A stretch of DNA of 64,000 nt from Hetaerina americana (lineage: Eukaryota > Arthropoda > Insecta > Odonata > Calopterygidae): NCBI GenBank assembly GCA_022747635.1, contig JAKTNV010000014.1, forward strand, positions 10,844,110 to 10,908,109. Reading direction: 5' to 3'. A program made the position numbers and the translations under genes. The notes below the pieces were generated by a model that had not been told where the DNA came from, did no database searches, and saw nothing but the letters and a program-made list of their open reading frames with translations. Positions 46,940 through 60,089 of this stretch are shown piece by piece (positions within the stretch are counted from its first letter, which is position 1; each line of letters opens with the position of its first letter).

Positions 46940-48710
46940 CTGTGTTTATTTGCGGAATAATGAATAAAATAAGCTGGCCAAAGATTGAGGACAAATGAAG
47001 AATTGTTGATGCACATACATGACAGCAAAAGAAGTTGTCAGTAGATTTGTTTTTCCAAGACACGAAATCCTAATGATATATGTCCTCAGAAAAATCTTAC
47101 ATTACTAAATGAAGGAGCATAGTAACTTAATGTATTATATTTTTCCCTTTTTTTTCGGCCCATACCGACCAGCATGTCACAGTGATTACAGCTACACAGA
47201 GCATAAAAGAACAAGTAGAGAAGCCGACTTTAGTTTAACATTGAAGATAACACAGTGATAATATTAATGGTTATTGGTTCAAGGACAGCCGGGAATACAT
47301 TTTAATGACAAAAGATCATTCGCCTTCATTAAGGGAGCCATATTATATCCATATCCAATGTATTCCAATTTTTCAACAGATATCACGAGGCAACTGGACA
47401 AGCAAAAGGGATGTGAATCAAAGTAAGTGAGATAAATATGGTATGCATTGAAAAACTTCAACGGTCTCACAATAGTATATGTAAAACCGATGTCTATTGA
47501 AATCCCTCTTGTCTAATTTGCAAGGATAAGATGTTTTAAGGAACGATATGAAATAAATAAGAATAATAATACGGCTTTATTCGGGTGAGATAGAGACTGT
47601 GGTAGTCCCCAATACAATCAATGAAAACATGATACACACTTGAGTGCTATATAATATAAAAAAGAAATAGATAATGACAATCAATTTACAATGAATATGC
47701 AAACGTACTAGCGTGTAGAAAGATTCGCAAAATTGTGATTAAAACGTAAGGAATAAAGCTGTTACCCTTAACGAAAAGAACACTTCAGGAAAACACCCAC
47801 AGATGATGGAGAGGGTGAAAAACCAGCAAAAACTTACAGATAAATAATGCTAATGCTATAATTTACTAATTTAAAAAAATAATGGCAATAAATAAAAATA
47901 AATCAATGCATAAAAAACAAGATAAGGAACAAAAGGATAACTAATATACACATGTAAAGGTGGAGAAGAATAAATTAAAATAGCATTACTGATTAATAAT
48001 ACAGAAGTATTAAAAAAGACGAAAGAAAAAATATCACTACTACTAAATTAGAACAATTCAAGTAATGTAACTTGGAAGAAGAATAACTCGCGGTGAAGGA
48101 AGTTCCATTAATATCAAGATCAGACTAGGTGAAGCATTTATAATAAAAGGCTACTGCTGGAAGGCATTTATAATAAAAGATGACTATAAGAAGATATAAC
48201 TCAAAAAGATACCGTTACAAACAACGAGTCATTACTTTAAGGCATTCTTGCGGAATACCACTGAAAAGCAGATCAGAGGAGAATAACTTTGATAACCTGG
48301 TATCGGGAGCAAATTATAAAGGTTGAATGGACAGTTAAAGTAAAAAGCGAAGTATACATAAGGAAAAATAAAAGATTAAAAGACCGAAGGGAGTCGCAAT
48401 GTATGGTAGAGAAGATCCATATGGATCTGAAAAACCTTGGAGCAAAATGGATTCGTTAAAAACTAATAGGGAATACAGAAGCATATGGGATAAGAGAAGA
48501 AAATTCTCTCGAGGAAGGGGAAGGGAAAAATATGTGGACCATGTGGACCGAGGGATGCAAGACGGGAGAAATATCCTGGCTTAACTGCAGGCTTAAGCAA
48601 CGAATTGATGAAGCCTTCCCTCCCTCAGAAAAATATTAGCCAAATATATTTTAATGATTATGCTGACATTAATTTGTTGGTTGTAGGGTTCGATTGTACG
48701 AACAGTTTTC
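46940..48710. other. Unannotated A-rich DNA
   Basis: The stretch is strongly A-rich on the plus strand from about 47540 to 48560. No gene or named repeat is recognised. Confidence 0.4.
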
Positions 48711-48719
48711 ACGATGATA

Positions 48720-49260
48720 TGAAGTCGTGGGGGGGGGGGCACGTCAGAATCATGCGTCACGACCAACTCACTCCATGTTCGAGGAGTTTAAAATAGAAAC
48801 GGATTAGTTGTGGGTTAAAAGGACGAGGAGTGAACGGGGACGGGAAGGTGATGACCGGCCGAGGGTTAGAATGCGAGCAGCATGCGACGGAACCGCTCGG
48901 GATTGGAATTCAAGGGTCGCCTGAGGATGTAGCTGATGGAGGGATGGGGAGAGGGGGGTGGGCAGGGCGGGGTGAAAGGGCATCGTGTAAAAAGGATAGA
49001 GTCGGACAAACTTCTCCCTCGTGGGCTAGTGCAATCAGCTAATGAGACGGTTTCCCTTGCCTCTTTGCTCTTCCCTATCTTCTTGCCCCTCTCCTTGCTC
49101 CCTTCCTGCATACGTACACCCACACGGTCATATACACACACACATGCACACTTGCAATCACCCTAGAGTCACTATCTGGAACTCTTCAACGCCAGCCTCA
49201 GCCTAAATGACACCACTCCCTGACCTTCCCGCGGCTACCTTTATTTGTTCTTGCCTAGAC
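48720..49260. other. GC-rich island
   Basis: Contains a G10 run near 48732 and a GC-rich stretch from about 48820 to 49030, followed by C/T-rich sequence. No recognisable coding sequence. Confidence 0.3.
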
Positions 49261-49269
49261 CGAATCCTC

Positions 49270-50615
49270 CCCTCCAACCCTTTTGTCACAAAACCTTTAA
49301 AACGGATCCTCATCTGTGTAAGAAAGTAATTGGAACAAGGACGCCCGTAAGAGAAATCCGATTTTGGGATGCAGACATATTCCATCGGAGGAAGGACACC
49401 CTATTCTGAGACAGCCTGTGCAAGGGGCTTCAGGAGATATGAATAGAACGGGGGAACTTCAACATTAACAATAACCTTGGTGAAGTTTCTTAAAATATTT
49501 TGAGTAAACATATTGTATTGCTGCCTTTTCAGAGGAATAAATAACGATAAATCTATTATTAGCATAATTAGTATTAATTACTGCTCAAAACTTCCGGGTC
49601 CTGAGAACTCAATTTGTTCTATGCTTTCGGTAGGGAGATATGACCCGTGGGTCACCACGCAAACGAGTAAATCAAATTTAAGAATCCGAATTGAATATAT
49701 TCATCTATATTCATATAAAAAAAGAACCATGATATATTTTTTAATAAATACACAATTTGAATGTAGTATAAAGCAGTATCGATCGATAAAATTTAAACAA
49801 TGAATCAAAATAAACATCTCAATCGGTTAAATGAAAACAAATGCGGTGAGAAAATGGCAAAAGTTTATTTCTTCATTCTAATGTGTAAATATTACGTTAT
49901 ACATAGTTATTAATTTATTTTTTGACAATACATGCGAAATGTGCGTATGTGCAAAATTTCATCAATCTCCGGAGCACGAGGTAAGTATAGCATGTTTCAG
50001 AATAAATGTTGAGATTTCACATGAAGTCTGGTTCCATGTAAGGTCAGAGAAAAGCATCGTGCTCAGCGAGATCAAATTTTTAGAGAAGAAGTGTTTTTTT
50101 TTCGATTTGCCTGCAATTGTTCCCTCAATCGTACATTACACTATCCTCAAAAGACCCTTGAACCCAACTTACCTATTCAATCTGCCCCAACCCTCGCACC
50201 GACCCTCTCGCTTCAAACGGTTTTACATTCATCCCTTCCCTCCGCTATAAATGCCCGGTGCCCCTCTATTGCTGATCCCACTTCCCTGGCCACTCAATCC
50301 TCGCGGCATCCCTTTTCTCTTTCTTCCTCTTTCTCGTTCCTACTTCCGCGCTCTGACCCATTTCTTTACTCGTGTCAATATACCATTGTTGCCGCATGGA
50401 CCCTCCTCCTCCTTTGCTGGATACTAGCTTCCCTTCCTCCTTCCAGAAACACCATATCCTATTAATCCACCCTGCCCGTGGTCGCATGGAATCCCTTTAA
50501 AATTTGAGCAACTACCCGAGGCAAATTCTACCTGAATGGGAAAGATGGGCCATTATTAAAGGGCTCCGTATCAATTCAGAAAACACCAACCCAAATACAC
50601 TCTTGTCGCTTGCCT
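49270..50615. other. Unannotated DNA
   Basis: Open frames at 49939-50465 are pyrimidine-rich and without recognised motifs. Confidence 0.4.
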
Positions 50616-50619
50616 ACCG

Positions 50620-51115
50620 AAGTGAAAAACGTTTTGGTCTCTGACAAGCGTTTTACCATCGCCCTAATCAATGAGGAGACCGGTCTTTTAGTCGGAACTG
50701 TCCTTATCATTGTAATAGAGGAATTTGCGATGAGGAAAGTGTGCGTGAATCTGGTGACGTAAGTATTGAGCGAGGAACAAAAACTGTCGCGGGTGGAAGT
50801 TTCGCAAGAAATTTTGGACTGCGTCCAGGAAGATGAATATTTTCTCTACAACGTTATTACCTCAAAGGATAGCTCAAAAGGAGCTCAAAGGATATCGGTT
50901 CGATTTCATCGAAGCGGTTCAAGCGGCGACGACAAAGGCTCTCAACAGTATTCCGGAAACCGACTTCCAATGGGCTTTTGACGAGTGGCAGACGCGCCAA
51001 ACTAAGTGTATCGATGCAGGAGAAATGTATTTCGAAGATTATTAAGGAATTGTAATGATAACTGTAATAAATTTTGGTTTTTGGAACCAGTCACGATACT
51101 CATTGTACGGAACCT
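50620..51115 (+). pseudogene. Mariner transposase relic with internal deletion
   Basis: The plus strand first encodes, with breaks, IALINEETGLLVGTVLIIVI and AMRKVCVNLVT (HTH region end), then LSEEQKLSRVEVSQEILDCV and DEYFLYNVIT, the linker just before the first catalytic Asp. After a deletion it resumes with KELKGYRFDFIEAVQAATTK, ALNSIPETDFQWAFDEWQTR and CIDAGEMYFEDY, the C-terminal end of mariner transposases. The catalytic core is missing. A possible right inverted repeat, CCAGTCACGATACTCATTG, lies at 51089-51107. The left end and N-terminus were not found. Confidence 0.85.
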
Positions 51116-51119
51116 GAAA

Positions 51120-52530
51120 CAAGGTACGCATTGATTCAAAAACTACCAATGAAATCTGAACGAAATGAATTTTCAGCCCGATGGGAAATACTTTGAATTT
51201 GCCAATGCCTCTACCCAAGGCACTGTAATGACTTAAGTTTTCCAAGTTTTTAGTCCACCTGATGGACGCGTAAACTGTGGGAATATTTATATGACTTTTC
51301 TCAGCCCTAATCAGATCCAAGTCGAAAATCACCGAAGCAAAGCTTTCGAATCGAAGGACGAAGGTTCTGACTAGGCACGAACATTTTTTAAGCTTAATGG
51401 GGCCGAACTCAATTGCTTTCCAGGAACCCTTTGCGAGTTATACGGAGACAACAAACTCTCTGCTTGTCCTAGCCTGTACCGCGCCATTTCATTTCGAAAA
51501 GGGCAAAGCAGTAAACCTTCAAAATTTGCTTTTGCAGATTGATATGGCGGAGAATAAATTGCACGAATATCGCATGCCATTGCGTTTTTCTCAACATACA
51601 TGGCAATGCCAAGGGTCATTCGCTAATTCGGTTAGCATATTCACAATTTATATTATTTTGAATTGGATAATAGATAAATAACGAAGGCTATGCAGTTCAT
51701 TCAAAAATATAGTTTAAGAGAGGGAATTTTAATTACAAGAAAAATCCGATTTTGAAAACTGGACATGATTATTCAATCATGCAATCAATTATATATTTCA
51801 GATTTAAAATTGCCTCAAATTAAATTTACTAATCATTGCATACACATATGCCATGGAAAATCATTTTACAGCGAAAAATTTATTTCTCGATTCAGTCTAA
51901 TAAAATAATTTGAAAAAATAATTGAAATCATTCACCATTTAATGGTTAAAAAACGTGAAATCAATAGGAACAACTTTGTTTGGTACTTAATATCAGTGAA
52001 AGATGCTGTGAAAAAGCTAATAATTGACGTGAAATTTTGTTAGCAAATGCATTAATTACAACATATCCAAATTAGCGAAACGAAATTGCGTCTTTTTTCG
52101 TAGGTTCCTTAAATTGAACCACCTGGCAACTGTCGGCTAATACACTTGCCTTGCTTATTTCTGCGAACTTGGCTGCATTTTAAAGACGTCTGGCGCAAAG
52201 GATGAAATAAATTTGTATCGCCAAGAATAATTACTAACAAGGCTGTTCATTGACCAAAACGCTGATGACTGTGGGAATTACGGAAAATACACACAAATTG
52301 GTCATCTGTGTTCAGAGTCAGAGGAAGTATATGAATAGTCAATGTACTACATGAAGTATCCTTCGAAGGATTTACTGTTCCCTATTATATCTGCATATCT
52401 TGAGAATGTGACATCGTCATAAAATATGAAAATTTGATTTCGCCTTTGAGAGAGGAAGAAAAAATAAGTCCCTGATCACGGTGAGAGCGAGATAAAGACT
52501 CATAATAGGATAAATATTGAAAATAAATAG
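51120..52530. other. Unannotated DNA
   Basis: No gene or recognised repeat. Confidence 0.4.
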
Positions 52531-52540
52531 TGAAAAAAAT

Positions 52541-52880
52541 ATGGAGAGTAGTTTTTTGTGTCTCGGAAACTTGGTCATTTAAAAAACAGGATAAGCATAG
52601 ATTGGAGGCCCTCGAAATGTGGGTATCGAGAAGAATAGAGAAAATAAAATGGACAGAAATGAAAATAAACGATAAAGCTCTACGTATATTAGGGGACGAG
52701 AGACGGGTGTTGGGAGAAATTTGGAGAGGATAGGATAAATGAATGGAAGAAATACTTGGAAATGATAAAATAATAGAAGGAAGGATGCATGAAAAGCGTG
52801 CTAGAGGTAAAATATTAAGCATAACAAATGGATTTAAGGGTAAAAGAAAGTATGCAGAGCTAACGAATGAGTATTTATGA
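52541..52880 (+). pseudogene. Old RTE LINE fragment (C-terminal region)
   Basis: The plus strand encodes WRVVFCVSETWSFKKQD, HRLEALEMWVSRRIEKIKWT and LGDERRVLGEIWRG, then after a stop a segment like MEEILGNDKIIEGRMHEKRA and KGKRKYAELTNEYL. These correspond in order to the last 120 residues or so of the intact RTE (ETWSLK, RRLEAFEMWVWRRM, GEERGLLGEILWRQ, VIEGRMLGKRG, MKGGRKYSEMKRDL). Divergence is much higher than for the 20.2 kb copy, so it comes from an older insertion or another subfamily. Confidence 0.85.
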
Positions 52881-53269
52881 TATGCAGTCTAGGCGTTTAA
52901 GGATATTTTGTCGTGATATTGAGGGTTAATACTTACAGTAGTTTGTAGTTCCAGGGTTAACCAGAAACCTACACAAAGCCAGTAGACTACTGCTAATTAA
53001 TAATACATTATTCATTTAAGGTTTCAAAAGTATGAAAGGAATGTTTAAGCACTCGATCAAAATGAACCATTTATTGGTTTCAGGAAAATTTATTGATATT
53101 TTTAGTTATCTCAGAAGAATCCAAATAAGGAATATTATTTTTTCTGTCTCTTATTGGAAAATGGAGAACGCTTGCCAAGCGCACACCTCCTTTCGAATCT
53201 TTAAATGGCTACTTTGTACATGTACACTCATATACCATTGAAAAATAAGCAATGCGTTGAAAGGTTACT

Positions 53270-53740
53270 TCGTGTTCCAGTGGAGGCGCCACCCACTCAA
53301 GTGGAACCCAACTCGCAAACTCCGTGAGAGGCAACCGCGGACTGATTCACCAAAGTTAACGCATGGCAAATACTCCCACGCCGAACGAAACGAGGGATTC
53401 CGAACGGAAGAGGCATGCGAAATAAAACGAAGTGGAGGTTATCGGATTCTGCGGAAAGCAGAACGCTTGAAGAGAGACGGTAGATGGATTGGCGGGCATC
53501 CACCCCAATTCCCACCCCCCTCCTCCCCCTCACCCAAACTTTCGCGCTTCACAGAAGCTGGGGAAGCGGTATGCAAAATTTCAACCTCGTGGACCGCGGC
53601 AAAACCAGGCTGCGGAAACTGTAAAAAGGGACTACAATCCAAGTTCTGCGAAGTCGATATGCGAGGTCAACGGCCATGTTAAAAGACACTCAAGTCAGGC
53701 GCCCTCTCTCATTCGGGTCCGCGACGGGGAGTGAGGGGAT
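53270..53740. other. GC-rich island
   Basis: GC-rich patch with several overlapping short open frames. None carries recognised motifs. It may be a regulatory region or unrecognised exon. Confidence 0.3.
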
Positions 53741-53749
53741 GATTATTCG

Positions 53750-56000
53750 TTAAGTGTTCGGCACTCCTTACGTATATCTGAAACGCGGAATGCTGGAAAA
53801 AAGTGAGGGAGCCAGCGTCTCGGCTGAAATTAGACGTTTTATTAAGTTTCTCTTTTAACGACTTAATTGGGACAGGTGGCGCTAAAAATAGATTGGCTCT
53901 TGGGCATTGGGAGCCAATTAATGCAGTCATTATTCTCACATGCGGGAACGCGAGGAGTCAAGGCGACTGCCGTTCCGATCTGTTTTTCACGGATTTTAAT
54001 GCTGAGTCTCTTCAATAAAATTAAAAAAAATGAGCGTGTACCTGTTTATGTTCTTTGCAACCGCTAATTTTTTTGCGTCCGGGCATCGTTTGCGTTTTCT
54101 TTCTTGCAGAGAAGATCGCTCGGAGGAAATATTTGATTTAGAGATTCGAACGTGCTGAATCTTCTCGTCCATTATAGTTATACAGCATACGTTGTCCAGA
54201 TACAATGTTTTTTTATTTACTGCAAATGGCTAGTGAATAATTTAAAATCTTACCTGCATATTCATATTAGGATAAAAATGGTTTGCTGTCGATCCTTCTC
54301 TGAGGGCCTTGGTGAGTGTCGTGTACATAGGGCACCCTAAAGATTTTCCAGTTCCAATGTCGTCGTAAATATATGTTATATATGTCGAAATATATAATGA
54401 ATCAAATATGTGATAGGTTATATATGTCGAAATGTACACGAAGCATTTTCCAGAGAGAAGTTTACGGATCGATTACACTCCGAGCCGTCCCAGCGATCAT
54501 GTACCAATCACGTACCGCTAATATCAAAATGAAAGTACCAACTAACTGTAGTTGAGGGAAGGTCCTTGAAACATCCTTCATTGTGATTATCATATGTTCA
54601 AAATTGGCAGTTGGTCAAATTTCAGTAAATAGTTGAAGTTCTAACTCTTAAAGAATAAAAAAATCATCTCAAGTAATAAAATCATAATCGTGAGATTATT
54701 TCAGCATATCTTTGTGGCATATCTGGTGACCAATCCTCAAGAGATAGCATCCCGTGTCCCAAAAATCTAACTGTAACAGTTTAATATTCGTTCTTACGTC
54801 ATCAATCTATCAAAATAGTGGTTTCTGAATGAATTCCTGATGCATGAATAGAAAGACGATCTTCATTCACAATACTCAAAGCTTGCAACTTGGTGGAACT
54901 CCGAAAATAAACGGAGAAGAAGGAGACATCGTACCCAAAGCAAAGATAAAACTAAGAGGTTACCAATAGTCTCAGGAGTGATAAACGTGCAAAGTTATCC
55001 AACTTGTGGAAAAGTTTGTACCCAGCGCCCGGATACACAGATATCTGTTCGACGCGAAGTTATTGGTTCAGATCGCATTACGATAAATTCTTCCAAATTC
55101 TCGAAAAGAAAACGACCTTGTGGCCACAACACGAGAGAGAAATTGGGCAAAAAAGAAAGGAGAAACCATTTGAATAATAATATGCCTGAAATGCCGATTT
55201 TCGTCCACTTCTCGATCTAAAATCGAATTGATTTCGAAGAATAGGCTTTAATACTTCTTAACCAAAATGTAATGCTCAATAATTTAGGCTATAAAAACTT
55301 TTTTACGTGCAAAACGGTAATGGTAACGTTCAAGACGATTTATCTTTTACTGAATTGAAAAAAATTGATGATAATTTTTAATTGAACGTAATCTTTATCT
55401 GTACACCTATTTTAACCATACGCGGCCAATGTAGGATTCGAACAAGCAGCCTTACATTTAACTGGTAAAAGTGCTATTTTTCATAGCAAGTGAATCGGCT
55501 GCTCTTATGATTAGAGCAAAAGAAGAAAGGAATTACTGCGAGTATTTGTGAACGTAATGTGTATAACACTCTAATTCTATTTTCCCCGAAATACAAACCC
55601 ATAAATAAAAATTTAATAGTTCGCCCTTTAACGCTATATTGTAAAAAGCCAGTCGTTAAAAAATACGAGCACATGACTGTGAGGGGAAATGAAATTGAAT
55701 TTGAATTTTCAAGGTTAGTAACAGATTGAACTTTGCGGCATGTAATCATAGTTTATGAAATATACTTGGCTTTCAAACAATAAGTTATTTGAAAGTATCG
55801 ATCACGGTTTTTATGACTAGAACGCAATTACCAAATGGTCGCGTGAGTGTGCGAGTGTCTTGATGATAATACTTGCAAGCGTAGAAACCGGTAAACTGCA
55901 AGCAAGCGGTGAGGAATCCGCTTCCACTCCTTCCATCTCAAAATACTCTCCATTCCTCGCCACGGTCATTTTTTATGAAGGTATTTATGTACAATTATGT
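53750..56000. other. Unannotated DNA
   Basis: No gene recognised. A short tandem of ATATGTCGAAAT-like units (two copies, 54370-54440) is present. Confidence 0.4.
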
Positions 56001-56025
56001 ATATGTAAATATATATACATATACA

Positions 56026-56028
<3 letters not shown>

Positions 56029-56115
<87 letters not shown>
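56029..56115. repeat. (TA)n microsatellite
   Basis: Alternating TA, pure for more than 80 nt, then CACATACGTACATACACACAC. Confidence 0.95.
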
Positions 56116-56121
<6 letters not shown>

Positions 56122-56145
56122 CGTACATACACACACCAATGTCAC

Positions 56146-56178
56146 CTGATGATGTGCCCTTGCAACAAAACCATGGTC
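56146..56178 (+). ncRNA. Solitary hammerhead-like motif (decayed)
   Basis: The motif reads CTGATGA, T, a weak GTGCC/GCAAC stem, AAAA (GAAA expected), then the 8-nt palindrome ACCATGGT and C. Its layout matches the cores in the foldbacks at 23.6-34.2 kb, and it lies 30 nt from a (TA)n tract. The stem is damaged and no inverted repeat is seen, so it is probably a dead relic. Confidence 0.45.
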
Positions 56179-56259
56179 GCATAAGAAAATATTCCAACGG
56201 AATATTAAGGTTCTCTTGATTCCTAGTCACACCTGATGGAAATGACACTTTTGGAGAAA

Positions 56260-56890
56260 AATTGCATGAAAAAACGTTTTCAGTGAAAACGGTAACTTTA
56301 TGTCATTATGTGGTTTTAAAAATAATATTCGTGAAAAATTCTTATATCTCACATTAGATTTAAATCAAATATAAATGAAAGTCCACTAATTAACATGGAC
56401 ACAGTGATCTTTTAAATCGTTTCGTAATTTTCAAACTTTTTTGATATTTTTGATTAAAATTATCAAATTGTTTTGATATTTTGGTCTTCTACGCTCAACC
56501 AGAGAGTAGAGTCTTCTATCGAGGAAGTATAATGATAACTCACGAGTTTGGGACACGTTTATGCATTCCTTGAACTTTTTATGACTACTTTATTTTGATG
56601 TACAAGCCAAGAAAGTCACGAGCTTAGTAGCCCGACCAATTTTTTCTCTCAAATAGCAAACGAAAGTTGTTTGGGACATAAACTTGAAGAACTTTCGAGA
56701 AACAAATCCAAGGAAAAGCAAATTCCTCTGGGTGCTTTTACCTTTGGAAATATTTATTAGCGAGCTGGATAAACATTACACTCTTTCTGTTTTCTCCGTC
56801 TCTCTCTTTCTATCTCCTATTATTTCCCCGATTGCCCAGCCTTTGCGCAAGCGGAAGAAAATTGAACTCCAGCGTGATGTCGGAAATGGC
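56260..56890. other. Unannotated DNA
   Basis: No feature recognised. Confidence 0.4.
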
Positions 56891-56899
56891 ATCTTTAAA

Positions 56900-57500
56900 A
56901 GTGGGTGCCACTATTTCCGAGATGATGACGCAGGATATATACGAACCCTCGGAAAATCCCGAGGTGGATAACTGCTTGCAAAGAAAAGGAGACGGGAAAA
57001 ACGGAGAGGGAAAAGAGGGCATTTAGGAGGGGGGAGAAGGGGGATGAAAAGAAACAAAAGGACGAAGCAGGGGAGTTTTCAATAATAGAATAACCTGCAC
57101 CATTTCTCCACATCAATTTTTCCGTCTTTTCGTACGGGCGGCCTTCTCCCCGAGACTTTTTGAATACTTGATGAGGAAGAACACTCCCGCAGGTGGCCCT
57201 AATTAAATGCCTCAGTATGAGAGAAGGGGGAAGTAAGGGCGGCGGATGGAAAGGGTGCGCTCGAAAGCAGGGCCCTTTTGTTCCCCTTGACACCCTTCTC
57301 ATCCTGCCTCCGCCTACAGTTATGCCGGTTGCTCGTTGTTAATACCTACTCGCCGCTCGCTTTCACCTGCCTTTGGAAGGAGAAGAACATTTTTCGCGCA
57401 AGAATTCGATCTCACCTCGCTGGGGGACAGAGGAATTTCAATTTTCATGCGCCCAAGACTTATTCTTACAAAGAGGCACCAACTTTATCAGGGGCGCTAC
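56900..57500. other. GC-rich segment
   Basis: Moderately GC-rich block with purine-rich stretches near 56980-57050 and 57220-57260. No recognisable coding motif. Confidence 0.25.
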
Positions 57501-57509
57501 AAATAAGCC

Positions 57510-59410
57510 TATATGCCTCGGAGTGAATGAGAAAAAAAGACAGAAGTCAGTCATAAAAGGAGCAGGAATGAAATGTAACAGAAATGGATTGTTAATTCAA
57601 TATGATATTATGTATATCCATAACAAAAGCATTTTTGATAATTATGTTTTCGCAAAACTTCGAGCCATTTTTATAAAAAGACGTTTTCGCGATTCTCTTA
57701 GCTTTTAGCTTTATTTGTCGTTTTCTTTGCAATATCAAGCTTTGAAACTGAATCAACTCAAATAATTCGCGCCTAATGCTAAATTCAAGGACTAGAAAAA
57801 AAGGTTTATTTGCATAAACATTATCTACAGAGGTAAACGTTCAAATATAAAAAAAGTTTTGTTTAAGTATATTCAAAATTGAAATAACACAAATAATAAC
57901 GCTTTGTCCATTGCAAAACATATGAATATAAAGAACGTTTAGGATAACAGGACGTCATGAGATATGCTGCATAAGCAGCTTCGCTTAATTCAATCATTAT
58001 GACTGATAATCAGGAAAAAATAAATTTAATGATTGCATCCAGCTTTGGAAACCCAGTTCAACTATTCTGCCAGGTACGACTTTTATTTCTTGAATTAAAA
58101 TAGAATATTTTCAAGAAAATATCACGAAAATTTATTCGAAAAAATCACATAAAAGCGCTTTAGAATTGTAGGATTGGATAGGTTCAAACAACTTATTAGA
58201 GCTGGATTTAATAAAAATTTTTGATTTCTAGACTAATTTATGTTTTACCACTATCTAGAACAGAGCAGAGATTCAACTTGAAGCGGTGATATGGCAACAA
58301 AACCTAGAAACGTTTGTACCCCTCCTCGAAAAATATCTGCCCCCTTCACTATACCCATTAATCGCGTTTAAACGACAATTGTGAGAGCATTGCCATCTAT
58401 GAACATTCTAGTGAGCCAATATATTAAAATGATATACCTCATAATGATATTTTTTCCCTATATATTTCATTGAAACTGCACGAAAGAAAATAAAAAGAAA
58501 GAAATTTACGAAATAAAAGGTGAAAGCGTCATTTATATACAGAAATGATTATGTTCCCACAAGTGGTAGTATTTACTCAGTTAAATGAATTTTGATGCGA
58601 AATTCAAGCGTCTTTGTCATTTGACAGAACTACGGGAATTGGTCTTTTGAAATATCCTTGATTCTTCATTCATATTTGTTATGCTTCCACCGAGGTTTAG
58701 CCTTTCACTACTAGATTCACCGTACATCCCATTCTGGCCTTTGTCTACACTTCTTTCCCAATTTTTTTTTGTTTTTTTTCGTGCTCAGCATTCTGCCTTA
58801 CCTCAGAATCCGTCTAATTAGTTTCCCTTTTCACCTTCTTAATTTGTCTGCGGTTATTTTTTATCTATTTCATACAGAAAATATTTCTTTGTGCAGTTTT
58901 CAGTTCGTTTATATTACATTATTTTAATGGGTAAGATCATGTTTTCATTACTCAAAGTATGGTGAAACTTAAAAAGGAAAATAACTAATTTATCTGCTAA
59001 CCATTTGCTGGGTTTTTGTAAAATGCCAAATAAAATTATCATTATTCGGCCGTAAATCGTATATCTCGTGGCGTATCTATGCACAATACATTTTTATTTA
59101 TTCTAATTCATTCATTTATTTATTCTAATTCTAATTCATGTCCTCATTCGATCCATTTCTTGTTTTCATGCTCTTGAAATGTCAGATAGGAGTAAATTAG
59201 TCAATCAAATAAATATAATTCAATTGGTTGCGGCTAAAATTATGTTTTATTGCTTTGTTCATCCTTTATATCATATCACACTACATTATGTTGTGAAAAA
59301 CGTTTCTCCACCGATGGCTGGTAATCCCACGTCTAACGCTACACCCCTTTCACCTGCTCCACAGAGGCATACCTTTCAGCATTCAAAAGTTGATTTTAAG
59401 CTATTTTTTG
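57510..59410. other. Unannotated AT-rich DNA
   Basis: No gene or named repeat recognised. Confidence 0.4.
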
Positions 59411-59419
59411 ATTACATTT

Positions 59420-60080
59420 AACTTACTTCTCTTCACCCTTTCCCCCGCGAGGTTCGCTGCCACGTCGATCCTCTGCTGCAACATTTTAAAGGGACGCTGG
59501 ATTCGTGGCGGAGATCTCAGCTCTGCACGAGCAGGGCAGTCGTCCCCAGACCATTACCACTAAGATGGAGGAAACATTCGCAAACTCAAATGACTTAAAT
59601 GTGCATGGACCGAGTGCGTGGAGGGTGTGGTGGTGGGGGGGGGAAGGGAGGTGGTGGGAGAGGGAGGATTAACTGCGCATCCTTCGCCCTTTTAAGGACT
59701 AGACGTAACGACAGCAGGAGGGAGGGGATGGTGCACCGGGAGCGGTGGGGAAAGGACGGCGAAGGCGGGGAGGGGAACGACAGCATGGGGACGTGATGTC
59801 CCTCCTCGTTGCAAAACGATACACTCCGACCGCGTTCCTCATTATGTGCCTCGGTCCGAAATGTCCTCGTGCAACTTCCTCTTAACCTCTCACCTTAAGC
59901 CACACTGCGTTCACTCCAAACACGACTCCCCTAACTGCCGGCCCTTTTCCCTCTCTCTTATCATTCCATTCGCAGTCCCGCCATCCCCTTTGCGGATTCC
60001 TCGACGAGTCTTCGGCTGCTCAAATCCTCTCCCTCCCCTTTCTCTTCCATATCTCTTTCCTCTGCGGGAAAAGTGACAGA
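59420..60080. other. GC-rich island
   Basis: G-rich run at 59600-59670 and C/T-rich stretch at 59860-60070. Possible regulatory island; open frames are low-complexity. Confidence 0.3.
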
Positions 60081-60089
60081 GGCTCTCAA

